Below, one piece after another: positions 7,434 through 15,031 of a stretch of DNA of 31,285 nt (position 1 is its first letter; every line of letters starts with the position of its first letter). Source of the stretch: an uncultured Collinsella sp. (GTDB lineage Bacteria > Actinomycetota > Coriobacteriia > Coriobacteriales > Coriobacteriaceae). The translations under genes and the position numbers were made by a program. Below the pieces are notes generated by a model, which was given only the letters and a program-made list of their open reading frames with translations, was not told where the DNA came from and made no database searches. Where the stretch lies: contig CALFDL010000212.1 in assembly GCA_937950415.1 (NCBI GenBank), positions 1 through 31,285 on the forward strand, written 5' to 3'.

Positions 7434-9563
7434 ATGAACAATCAGGCAAGCGATGGCATCACCGATGCCGGCAAAGACCTCGTCCTCAGCTGCATCAAAA
7501 GCCAAGAGCTACGAGACCACATGCGTAAATACCTATACTGGCCAGCGCCGATCATCGCCGGGTCGCTGAAGACGCTTGACGAAAAGCACACCATGCTCGA
7601 GCAACTTCGCGAAGAGGTCACATCGGAGCTCATCGAAGATATCGATTCGCATCTCGCCCAGCTCAACAGCGCGCTCGACATGCTCAATAACGTCGAGCGC
7701 GACCGCGGAATCCTCCTACTGCACGTCATGTTCTACAACGAGGAGGAGCGCGACGCCGACGCCCTTGACGGCCCCTTCCCCACCGCATCCTGGGAAGCCG
7801 CGCAAACGCTCATGAAGCGCTACATCAAAGAGTATCCTGACGACGATTGGTCCGAATCGTACTGGAAGATCAATCTCTACACCTCGGAAGACCTGCACGA
7901 GCACCAAACGGCGCAGCCCTCCCTGTCGTTCGCGGCAACCAAGGATGGCGAGCTTATATTCCTCCGCGATCTGCGTAATCACCGCACTCGTAAATCGCAT
8001 GTCGAAAGCGCCTGGCGAAACGATAGCAGGCGGTTCTGCGCGAACAACGAGCCCGTCTACACGCCGTGGGTACCGGGCGACATCCTCAAAATCGACGGCC
8101 GCCCCTTCGACCACGGGCCTCGCTTTGCCATTGTGCTCGAGAACGACTACGAACACACACTCCGGGGACAGATCTGGTGTGCGGGGCCCAGCAAAGACCA
8201 CGGCGTTAAGGAGGGCTCGCTTTCATCCGGCACCTTCAGCGACAGTCTCTTGGACCCCTTCATCCCCTCTGCCCTCTACACCGCCGAGCGCTACACCGGC
8301 GACCTGCCGGACGACTGCGCTTTTATGCTCGAACTTTCGCAGAAGCTGCACGACAACCCCGACTACGGCAAGCAATGGTTCGAAGGCTCGACCGGACACG
8401 ACTGTCTGCAGCCGTACCGCAAGCCCGTAAGCCAAAGTGAGCTGGACATTCGTACGGACATCCTCGAGTTTTTAGACTCGCACAGTATTAAGGAGCATCT
8501 TCAACGAATCGACTACGAGCCCACCACGCCCGTAGCGGCTTTTATCGTCAATTGCTCGCACAAAGCAACGCGACAGCAAAAGCTCGAAGGCTGGCAAAAG
8601 ATCGTCGACAATATGCCCAATTGCACTATGAGCCGCAGAAATGACACGGTCAACATTCCGGACTTCCATGCCTTTTTGCGCAATGTCATCAGGCAGGAGC
8701 AAAGAAAGCTCGCACACTTTAAAAGGACGGACGGTCAAAGCCTGTATTTCTTTGAGGACTACTCGTGGGACCGGCGTGACCGATGCGACCTTCTTTACGG
8801 CCCGTACAGCAGTTATCAAAAGTGCTTCGATGCCATCTGGAGAGAATTCGAAGGCGACAATCCAAAGGCAATCAAGATCACTCGCCGCCCCATCGACCCA
8901 GACGAAGACCACTATGCCGACGACATGGTCTTACTCAATGCGAACGGCGAAGTAATGTCTTGCGATTACCGCAACAAAAGCGAGTGGGACGAGGAGGGCG
9001 CCGCCAGCGATTTCGAGGACATGTGGTTCGATATCCCGACGCCTTTCCATGCCGGAGACATCGTTTGTAACCTCCAACGCCCCGACGAGCCGATGGTGCT
9101 GTTTGACCTGCAAACCTGGGGGTCCACACGAGTCGACAAAGAACTTGTCTCTTCCGTCTACAAAGACCGCCTCGTTCAAAAGGCCGACAAGCTATTGCGC
9201 TGGCACCGATATGACGGCGACACCAGCGACATGTACGCCTATGGGTGCCAAGTCTCATCCGCCTTGCATTTCCCCTTCTACATTGGGGAGCCTGAGGGCT
9301 TTCTTTTGGACATTGACTATTATCGTGAGCCGCTCAAGTCGGAGGAGCGAATCCTCTACGGCGTCAGGGCGTATATCAAAGGCGACCTAGCAGTTGACTC
9401 GCTCGCCGCGATGGCCAGCGCATGCGAGCTACAGGCGCTGGCGGAGAAAAAGGCACGCGGCTTCGAGGACGCAGACAGCTGGCTCAAGGACCGCTATCCA
9501 GAGCTGTTCGATACGGCTGTCGATCTTTTTTCAGAGGGAAAATGCACCAGTTGTCAGGATTAA
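7434..9563 (+). CDS. Uncharacterised two-module (A+B) protein, paralogue 1
   Basis: I do not recognise the family. The 709-residue protein is acidic and soluble, with no signal peptide or membrane segment. It has two related modules. Module A (about 1-340) shows LSCIKSQELRDHM (18-30), DGPFPTASWEAA (112-123), ATKDGELIFL (168-177) and PWVPGDILKIDGRPF (211-225). Module B (about 342-709) shows ILEFLDSHSIKEHL (343-356), YGPYSSYQKCFDAI (455-468), NANGEVMS (502-509) and DIPTPFHAGDIV (533-544). The same motif order in both halves indicates an internal duplication. Module B also has MPNC, IPDFHAFLR and a C-terminal ILYGVRAYIKGDLAVDSL. The start at 7434 is chosen for AAGGAGG upstream; an in-frame ATG at 7404 lacks one. 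It is followed by its own terminator, and the close paralogue at 10379 shows similarity throughout. Function is unknown; a binding or immunity-like role is only a guess. Confidence 0.85.
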   Translation: MNNQASDGITDAGKDLVLSCIKSQELRDHMRKYLYWPAPIIAGSLKTLDEKHTMLEQLREEVTSELIEDIDSHLAQLNSALDMLNNVERDRGILLLHVMFYNEEERDADALDGPFPTASWEAAQTLMKRYIKEYPDDDWSESYWKINLYTSEDLHEHQTAQPSLSFAATKDGELIFLRDLRNHRTRKSHVESAWRNDSRRFCANNEPVYTPWVPGDILKIDGRPFDHGPRFAIVLENDYEHTLRGQIWCAGPSKDHGVKEGSLSSGTFSDSLLDPFIPSALYTAERYTGDLPDDCAFMLELSQKLHDNPDYGKQWFEGSTGHDCLQPYRKPVSQSELDIRTDILEFLDSHSIKEHLQRIDYEPTTPVAAFIVNCSHKATRQQKLEGWQKIVDNMPNCTMSRRNDTVNIPDFHAFLRNVIRQEQRKLAHFKRTDGQSLYFFEDYSWDRRDRCDLLYGPYSSYQKCFDAIWREFEGDNPKAIKITRRPIDPDEDHYADDMVLLNANGEVMSCDYRNKSEWDEEGAASDFEDMWFDIPTPFHAGDIVCNLQRPDEPMVLFDLQTWGSTRVDKELVSSVYKDRLVQKADKLLRWHRYDGDTSDMYAYGCQVSSALHFPFYIGEPEGFLLDIDYYREPLKSEERILYGVRAYIKGDLAVDSLAAMASACELQALAEKKARGFEDADSWLKDRYPELFDTAVDLFSEGKCTSCQD

Positions 9564-9594
9564 GGGGTCAACGCCCTAGCGGCGGCGACCCCTT
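9557..9594. terminator. Terminator hairpin, copy 1 of a 38-bp repeat
   Basis: GGGGTC (9564-9569) pairs with GACCCC (9587-9592), with an inner CGCC/GGCG stem, followed by TTT. The stop codon of paralogue 1 is inside the repeat. A copy with one mismatch over 38 bp occurs at 23036-23073. It sits between convergent genes and can serve both. Confidence 0.8.
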
Positions 9595-9641
9595 TACCAT
9601 GAGAGCAGAGTTCCATTTCCCGGCGAGCCGTCAACGACACG

Positions 9642-10232
9642 TCAGCGGTACCATTCCTCCAAATTGCGTGACCACGCATATTCCCAAGTGATTGCTGCGG
9701 GCGGTTCAGCGATTTGAAGATAGGCCTCCCACATGAGCATGGCTATTTTCTTGAACGGAAGAAATCCGCACGCTCCACCGAACGCGGGAACCACGATTCG
9801 CTGACGCGAAGTTCGCATCGCTTCCATAAGCGTTGTCCTCATGCATTGATAGACAACCAAAGGGTCAACGATGGGAGTGGGAACCCGCATGGTTGGAGTA
9901 TGTATGAGCAGAATGTCCTCGTGCCCGGGAATTGGAACTGAAAAGCTCGTACCAACCGGCTGCTCTCCGTAAAACCGCTCCGTAATAACCGATCTCACTC
10001 GTTCGGCAAGCTCCGGTCCAAACTTATCGGTTATTGCCAAGTCGTAATTGCCATCCATTAAGCCATATGAGTTCGCCGGCGATACGACGGCATCGATTTC
10101 AGGCTGCTGTTCGATAAACACCTTAAAATCACAGCAATGCACTGCAATGCCTTTGTAGCCCCTAAAAGCGTCCTCCCAGGCCTCCGCCATACCGGCGCTG
10201 TTCGTCACAAGATCCAACATCATATTCTGCAT
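9642..10232 (-). CDS. Macro-domain protein (ADP-ribose-binding fold)
   Basis: This 196-residue protein is almost entirely one macro domain, a fold that binds ADP-ribose or related nucleotides and often removes ADP-ribosyl groups. The signature VVSPANSYGLMDGNYDLAIT (49-68) corresponds to the VNPANS/G-MDGG-D segment. FSVPIPG (97-103), LLIHTPT and VVPAFGGACGFLPF (147-160) provide the other phosphate-binding loops. The form resembles stand-alone phage or Macro_2-type domains more than the DarG type. The start has AAAGGA eight bases upstream. It lies on the minus strand between two paralogues that are otherwise in tandem, so it interrupts that cluster, and it is convergent with paralogue 1. A link to NAD- or ADP-ribose-based defence or signalling is inferred, not shown. 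Confidence 0.82.
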   Translation of the reverse strand: MQNMMLDLVTNSAGMAEAWEDAFRGYKGIAVHCCDFKVFIEQQPEIDAVVSPANSYGLMDGNYDLAITDKFGPELAERVRSVITERFYGEQPVGTSFSVPIPGHEDILLIHTPTMRVPTPIVDPLVVYQCMRTTLMEAMRTSRQRIVVPAFGGACGFLPFKKIAMLMWEAYLQIAEPPAAITWEYAWSRNLEEWYR

Positions 10233-10309
10233 GGCAATCCTTTCAGTATGCGCACATCCATGTACCAGTGCGTTTCCAAAAGTATGTTTGACGCGAGATT
10301 CATATCAGA

Positions 10310-10324
10310 CCCGTTAATGGGACC
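10310..10324. promoter_or_regulatory. Conserved leader element upstream of the second A/B-module gene
   Basis: CCCGTTAATGGGACC matches the element at 7365-7379 and has the same 54-base distance to the ATG. A TTGACG box at 10289-10294 upstream, with GTTAAT as a possible -10 at 19-bp spacing, hints that the palindrome may overlap the promoter. Confidence 0.45.
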
Positions 10325-10378
10325 GCAAAGCACAACCTCTGATGGATGCTAACGGCAACGACCGAATTGGAGGTTGCT

Positions 10379-12511
10379 ATGGACAGCCAAGCAGATACCG
10401 TAATCACCGATGCCGGCAGGGAGCTCGTTTGCAGTTGCATCAAGGACGATGAGCTGCGTGCTCATATGTTCAAACACATGGGAATGGCAGATGGCTCCCT
10501 CTGTAAGATCATCGGCGGCTCCCTCAAGACGCTCGACGAAAAACGGACCCTGCTCGAGCAGCTTCGCAAAGAGGTCTCATCGGATTACGCCGAGGCGATC
10601 GACTCCGGCCTCGACCAGCTCAGTACTGCACTCGATATGCTTTGCAACGTTGACCGTGACCGCGGTATCTTGCTGGTCTCCGGCGTGTTTTACAGCGAAG
10701 AGGAACGCGGGCACGACACCTTTGACGGCCCCTTCCCCGTTGCCTCTTGGGAAGCTGCGCAAACCCTCATGAAGCAATACGTCGATGACGACCCCGATGA
10801 AGATTGGTCCGAATCATTCTGGCAGATTAAGCTCTATACCGCCAAAGACTTACACGACCGCCCGCGCACTCAAGCCTCGCTGATATTCGCCGCGACCATG
10901 GCTGGCGATTTGGTCTTTTTGAGCGACCGACGGAATCAGCGGACTCCGCATCAAAGCATCGATCACTTGCCGCGGAACAAAAGCAAGCACTTCTGCGCCA
11001 ATGGTGAGGTCTTTTACACTCCCTGGGTCCCCGGCGACATCATCAAGATCGATAGTCGGCCCTTCGACCACGGCCCCCGTTTCGCCATCGTGCTCGAAGA
11101 CGACTACGATAGTTTGTTCAAAGACCAGGTTTGGTGCGCCTATCCGAGCAAAATCTACGGCGTTGAGGAAGGCAATCTCCGCTTGAGGGATTTCACGGAC
11201 GGCTTCCTCGACGACTTCACGCCCTCTGCCCTCTATACCGCCGAACGTTATACCGGCGACTTGCCCGATGATTGCTCCTTTATGCTCGAACTCTCGAAAA
11301 AGCTGCACGATGACCCCAGCTACGGCAAGCAATGGTCGGACGGCTCGTTCACACACGATTGCCTGCAGCCATACCGCACATCGGCCGGTCCCAGTGCCAA
11401 CGCTATACGTTCGGACATTCTCGAGTTTCTCGACTCGCCCGATATCAGAGAGCATTTGGAAGGCATCGGCTACGAGCCCACCACGCCCGAGGCGGCGTTC
11501 ATCGTCGACCGTTCGAGCGAAAAGACGCTGCAACAGAAGATCGAGGCCTGGCAAAAGATTCTCGAAAACATGCCCAATTGTGCGATGAACAGGCGATACG
11601 GCACGTTCAATATCCCCAACTTCCATGTCTTTCTTCGCGATGTCATCAGATGGGAGCGCAAGAAAATCGCCCGGTTCAAACAGTCTGGCAAGCATATGTA
11701 TTTCTTTGAGGACAAGACGGGAAGCCCCCATGAGAGCGGGTGCAATTATGGCCCCTACACCAGCTACGAAAAATGTTTCGAGGCAATCTGGAATGAGCTT
11801 GAGGAGGAGAATCCTACCTCGATTGAAGTAACACGCCGCCCGATCGATCCGGACGAAGACTACTATGCCGCCGATAAGCTCATGCTCGACGCAAATGGCA
11901 AGGTCATGGATTGCCAGCTGCGTTGCATCGACAAAGAACGCGAGGGCGAAGACCCCACTTTTGCCTTTGAGCTGATGTGGTTTGACATCCCGACGCCATT
12001 CCACGCCGGCGACATCATTTGTCGTCACGGCGACCCTGGCGACCCCATGTTACTTCTCAATATGCAGACATGGACCACGAAGCGGGTCATGGATGAGCTT
12101 CCGCCTTCCACCTACAGGGAATGCGCCGCAGAAAAGGCCGACGACCTGCTCAGGCACCATCGGCAAAATGGCGATACGAGCGACATGTACGCCTACGGCT
12201 GTCAGATTGAATATCCCCTGGAGTACCCCGTCTATATCGGAGAGCCGAGTTGTTTTCTTCTCGATATGGAATACTGCCGCACCCCGCTCAAGCCGGAGGC
12301 GAGAATTCTGTACGGCGTGCGGGCATATCTCGACGGCAATCTGGGTCTTGACTCACTTATTGCGCTATCAAGTCTTTTCGAGCTGCAGGCGCTGGTCAAG
12401 AAAAAAGCCGAGCGGTTTGAAGGAGAAGACCGCGGGCTCAAGACCCGCTACCCGGAGCTGTTCGATGACACGATAGCCCCGCCGGCACGATTCAAAACAA
12501 AGAGGAGCTAA
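10379..12511 (+). CDS. Uncharacterised two-module (A+B) protein, paralogue 2
   Basis: This 710-residue protein is a full-length paralogue of the 7434 gene, with the same architecture and many identical stretches, such as YTPWVPGDI, RPFDHGPRFAIVLE, SALYTAERYTGDLPDDC, WFDIPTPFHAGDI and DTSDMYAYGCQ. Module A covers about 1-347 with DELRAHM, DGPFPVASWEAAQTL and SRPFDHGPRF. Module B covers about 349-710 with DILEFLDSPDIREHL, MPNC, YGPYTSYEKCFEAI and the C-terminal ILYGVRAYLDGNLGLDSL. The start is set by TTGGAGG five bases before the ATG; an in-frame ATG at 10346 lacks such a site. The next paralogue begins two bases after the stop with its SD inside this gene, so paralogues 2-4 form an operon. The tail (residues about 700-710) is basic, unlike that of paralogue 1. 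Function unknown. Confidence 0.85.
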   Translation: MDSQADTVITDAGRELVCSCIKDDELRAHMFKHMGMADGSLCKIIGGSLKTLDEKRTLLEQLRKEVSSDYAEAIDSGLDQLSTALDMLCNVDRDRGILLVSGVFYSEEERGHDTFDGPFPVASWEAAQTLMKQYVDDDPDEDWSESFWQIKLYTAKDLHDRPRTQASLIFAATMAGDLVFLSDRRNQRTPHQSIDHLPRNKSKHFCANGEVFYTPWVPGDIIKIDSRPFDHGPRFAIVLEDDYDSLFKDQVWCAYPSKIYGVEEGNLRLRDFTDGFLDDFTPSALYTAERYTGDLPDDCSFMLELSKKLHDDPSYGKQWSDGSFTHDCLQPYRTSAGPSANAIRSDILEFLDSPDIREHLEGIGYEPTTPEAAFIVDRSSEKTLQQKIEAWQKILENMPNCAMNRRYGTFNIPNFHVFLRDVIRWERKKIARFKQSGKHMYFFEDKTGSPHESGCNYGPYTSYEKCFEAIWNELEEENPTSIEVTRRPIDPDEDYYAADKLMLDANGKVMDCQLRCIDKEREGEDPTFAFELMWFDIPTPFHAGDIICRHGDPGDPMLLLNMQTWTTKRVMDELPPSTYRECAAEKADDLLRHHRQNGDTSDMYAYGCQIEYPLEYPVYIGEPSCFLLDMEYCRTPLKPEARILYGVRAYLDGNLGLDSLIALSSLFELQALVKKKAERFEGEDRGLKTRYPELFDDTIAPPARFKTKRS

Positions 12512-12513
12512 CC

Positions 12514-13587
12514 ATGGACATCTTGGATTTTGTTGACTCCCGGGACATTCGGGAGCACCTGCGCAGCATCGACTTCCAGCCCAGCGCCATCGAGGCAGCA
12601 TATCTTGTTTGGTTTTCGAAAACTGCCACGCTCGAGCAGAAGTGCGAAGCCTGGCAGGAGATTGTGCAAACCATGCCCAATTGTTCGCTGGAGGCAACCC
12701 TTGCCGGTCTTGGAAGGCCGGCCATCCCCGATTTCCATGCCTTCTTGCGCTGGACAATCGATTACAACAAGCGGTGCGTCGATGCGTTTACGAGTGGGAC
12801 GGGCTACGTTTATCAGTATGAAGAGGAGATTGTGCCTGACGGGCAACTTTGCGGGGCCTTCGGCGCGCCATTCAGCTGTTATGAGAAATGTGTCGAGGCG
12901 TTGCGCGGTGATGATGAACTGACGAGCCGTCCAGAGGCACGCGTACGCATCACCCGGTGCCCGCTCGATGCCGACAAAGAACATCGCCGGGAAGATTGGC
13001 TCATGGCAAACAGCAAAGGCGAGGCCCTTTCCGTTTATTGCCCTTCAGCCGGCCCCGTTGAGAACGATTGGGAGATCGCATTCGAGTTCATCTGGGTCGA
13101 TATCCCCACGCCGTTCCACACCGGCGACATCGTCTGGACGCCGCTAGGCAGTGCCCGTGAGCCGTTCACGTTGCTCGATCTGCCCACGTGGGACCGAACA
13201 CAGCTTGAGGCAGAGCTTCGGCAGGCAGACCGTTCTGACGAATGGCTTGATCATGCGCAGCAGCGCCTCGAGCACTATCGCCATGCAGGGGATATCAGCA
13301 ACATGCGTGCCACCGGCTGCTCCATTGACTACAACGAGACATTCCCGCTGTACATCGGCGAGCCAGACCCGCTTTACCTGAATCTTGAGTATTATCGCGA
13401 GCCGCTCAAAGACGAGCAGCGGATTTTAATCGCCGCCCAGGCCTACCTGCGCGGCGACCTGTATGTCGACTCACTCATCGCGTTTATCGACACCATAAAG
13501 ATGGAGTCCAAGGCAAAGCGCAACCTGGAAGAGCTACGTCTGGATCAGGCACCGCTCAAGGAAAAGTATCCGCAGCTATTTGAGTAG
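12514..13587 (+). CDS. Uncharacterised module-B-only protein, paralogue 3
   Basis: This 357-residue protein corresponds to the C-terminal module B of the two larger paralogues, standing alone. It begins directly at the module boundary with MDILDFVDSRDIREHL. It then has TATLEQKCEAWQEIV (37-51), MPNC (54-57), IPDFHAFLR (71-79), GAPFSCYEKCVEAL (117-130), ANSKGEALS (165-173) and WVDIPTPFHTGDIV (194-207). It ends with YYREPLKDEQRILIA, GDLYVDSLIAF and KEKYPQLFE. The ATG follows the stop of paralogue 2 by two bases, with AGAGGAG upstream, so translation is probably coupled. The protein is acidic and soluble with no transmembrane segment. That an intact, in-frame single module exists supports the view that A and B are independent folding units. 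Function unknown. Confidence 0.85.
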   Translation: MDILDFVDSRDIREHLRSIDFQPSAIEAAYLVWFSKTATLEQKCEAWQEIVQTMPNCSLEATLAGLGRPAIPDFHAFLRWTIDYNKRCVDAFTSGTGYVYQYEEEIVPDGQLCGAFGAPFSCYEKCVEALRGDDELTSRPEARVRITRCPLDADKEHRREDWLMANSKGEALSVYCPSAGPVENDWEIAFEFIWVDIPTPFHTGDIVWTPLGSAREPFTLLDLPTWDRTQLEAELRQADRSDEWLDHAQQRLEHYRHAGDISNMRATGCSIDYNETFPLYIGEPDPLYLNLEYYREPLKDEQRILIAAQAYLRGDLYVDSLIAFIDTIKMESKAKRNLEELRLDQAPLKEKYPQLFE

Positions 13588-13640
13588 AGGCCGTCATGCC
13601 CGAATCCGCGAAAAGCCACGCCGATAACCAGGAGGCTATC

Positions 13641-14630
13641 ATGCGCGAAGAAGTAATCAACCTCATCGACTCTCCGGAGTTGCGAGAGCATTTGTTGCAT
13701 AATCCACAGCTCCTGAATGGCGATCATTACACGCAAATCATCGGTGGCGCGTCGATAGAAATCAACCGCAAACGGAAGATGCTCAGCAGGTTGGTTGCTG
13801 ACGAGCGCAACTCGTCAGACAACACCTTTAACTGGTACGATCCAGAAGAATGTATCGACTACATCGATGACTGCTTGGACGCGCTAAAGGCCGTCGACGG
13901 AGACGGAAAGACGCTGCTAATTAGCGAAATTAGCTTTATCGGCAACGAAGTGGGATCCGCCATCACGCATGGCCCCTTCCCCGTGGCATCGTGGCAGGCC
14001 GCCCTTGCGGCAATGAAGACATACGCAGACAAGTGGGGCGGCATGACAGATTTATCGTCCTCATACTGGATGATTGAGCTGTTCGACCTTGCCAACGACC
14101 CGAGCTGCTCATATCCATACGACGGCTTTCTACAGCCAGACTACACTTACTACGCAAACGCCTCCGGCGAAATCCAGTACATCTGCAGGGAAGAAGAGGG
14201 CGAATGTGGCGAGGTGCTCGACTGTATTGTGGGTGGAATCTTTGGGCCGTGGTTTAAGGGGGCATATGTCGACCTGCCCACGCCGTACAAAAAGGGCGAT
14301 ATTCTTGAGATCGACTGCAGGCCATGGGCACCAGGCCCTTGTTATTGCCTGGTAGCAAACTCGAAATTGGACTGCCTGTATCCCGATGGCGATGGGCAGA
14401 TCAGATGTGGCTCTATCCCCTACGGCAGTTGCTTTGCCGGATGGGCACACACGAACTTGATGTTGTCGCCCGTGTTTAGAGCGAAGAAAGTAACGCAACC
14501 TTTGCCAGAAGAATACGCAGCCTTGCAAGCAATCGAACTAGACCAGATAGAAGACCTGTTAGAAGAGTGTGCCAGCAACAAAGAGAACGAGCCTATTTGG
14601 CTGGATATATATCGGCATCGTGCTCGTTGA
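13641..14630 (+). CDS. Uncharacterised module-A-type protein, paralogue 4
   Basis: This 329-residue protein matches module A, more distantly than the other paralogues match each other. Visible correspondences are VINLIDSPELREHL (5-18), IIGGASIEINRKRKML (33-48), DYIDDCLDALKAVDGDGKTL (73-92), HGPFPVASWQAAL (110-122), ANASGEIQYI (172-181) and VDLPTPYKKGDILEID (210-225), then RPWAPGPCYCLV. The DLPTP-GDI element looks more like that of module B, which links the two modules. The start at 13641 is chosen for CAGGAGG just upstream; an in-frame ATG at 13596 is weaker. It is 53 bases after paralogue 3 and likely the last gene of the operon. The gene is somewhat less GC-rich than its neighbours. Function unknown. 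Confidence 0.8.
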   Translation: MREEVINLIDSPELREHLLHNPQLLNGDHYTQIIGGASIEINRKRKMLSRLVADERNSSDNTFNWYDPEECIDYIDDCLDALKAVDGDGKTLLISEISFIGNEVGSAITHGPFPVASWQAALAAMKTYADKWGGMTDLSSSYWMIELFDLANDPSCSYPYDGFLQPDYTYYANASGEIQYICREEEGECGEVLDCIVGGIFGPWFKGAYVDLPTPYKKGDILEIDCRPWAPGPCYCLVANSKLDCLYPDGDGQIRCGSIPYGSCFAGWAHTNLMLSPVFRAKKVTQPLPEEYAALQAIELDQIEDLLEECASNKENEPIWLDIYRHRAR

Positions 14631-15031
14631 CGAACGCGGGGTTCCACACTGATACTCAGACGAAATAAATAACAGGTGCGACGGACCCATCCGACGACGA
14701 GAGCCAGATACGGTGGCGGCGCAGACTTTTAGAAGAGAGACCCGGACGCCGGTAGTTGAATATTTTCCCGTTCACCCGTCCAGATCGTCCGTACATCTTT
14801 GTTGCTCAACAAATTCACAAGGCCCACGTTCTACTATTTTTTTGTTATAGAGGCCGCTAAAGACGGGAACAGAATGGACACCGAAACGAAGGCCACCTGC
14901 GTCGATTCCTACACAACAATCGCTCGAAAACTGCCAGCCATGCGAAACGACGAAGAATTCCTTCTCGAAATCTGTAAGTCCCCCGCATCTACAACGAAAT
15001 GATTGGATCGAGTGTTAACTGGAGGTCGACA
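14631..15031. other. AT-richer intergenic region with a palindrome
   Basis: This 401-bp stretch marks a drop in GC content. It contains a palindrome TTTGTTG-CT-CAACAAA at 14798-14813 that could be an operator, and a possible short reading frame (14874-15002). I see no convincing terminator after paralogue 4 and no clear promoter boxes. Confidence 0.5.
14874..15002 (+). CDS. Possible 42-residue protein upstream of the nuclease gene
   Basis: The frame reads MDTETKATCVDSYTTIARKL, then PAMRNDEEFLLEICKS, with plausible amphipathic content. Its stop overlaps an upstream in-frame ATG of the nuclease gene (ATGA at 14999-15002), a pattern seen in coupled genes. However, its ribosome site is weak, and the better start of the nuclease gene is 30 bases further on. 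It may be a remnant of a longer gene. I do not recognise it. Confidence 0.25.
   Translation: MDTETKATCVDSYTTIARKLPAMRNDEEFLLEICKSPASTTK

Noticed and set aside
9557..9641. A second small toxin gene next to the first copy of the 38-bp repeat
   Set aside because: The frame that ends the 41-residue peptide at 23055 is closed by a TAA just before the repeat here, and no hydrophobic peptide with an SD is present.
7361..10324. The two CCCGTTAATGGGACC copies as attachment sites of a mobile element
   Set aside because: Both lie at a fixed distance from paralogous start codons and are better explained as duplicated regulatory elements; no integrase or transposase is present.
10850..12028. A 392-codon minus-strand frame opposite paralogue 2
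   Set aside because: It has no SD and no recognisable motif; the plus-strand frame is conserved with paralogue 1 at protein level, which fixes the real strand.
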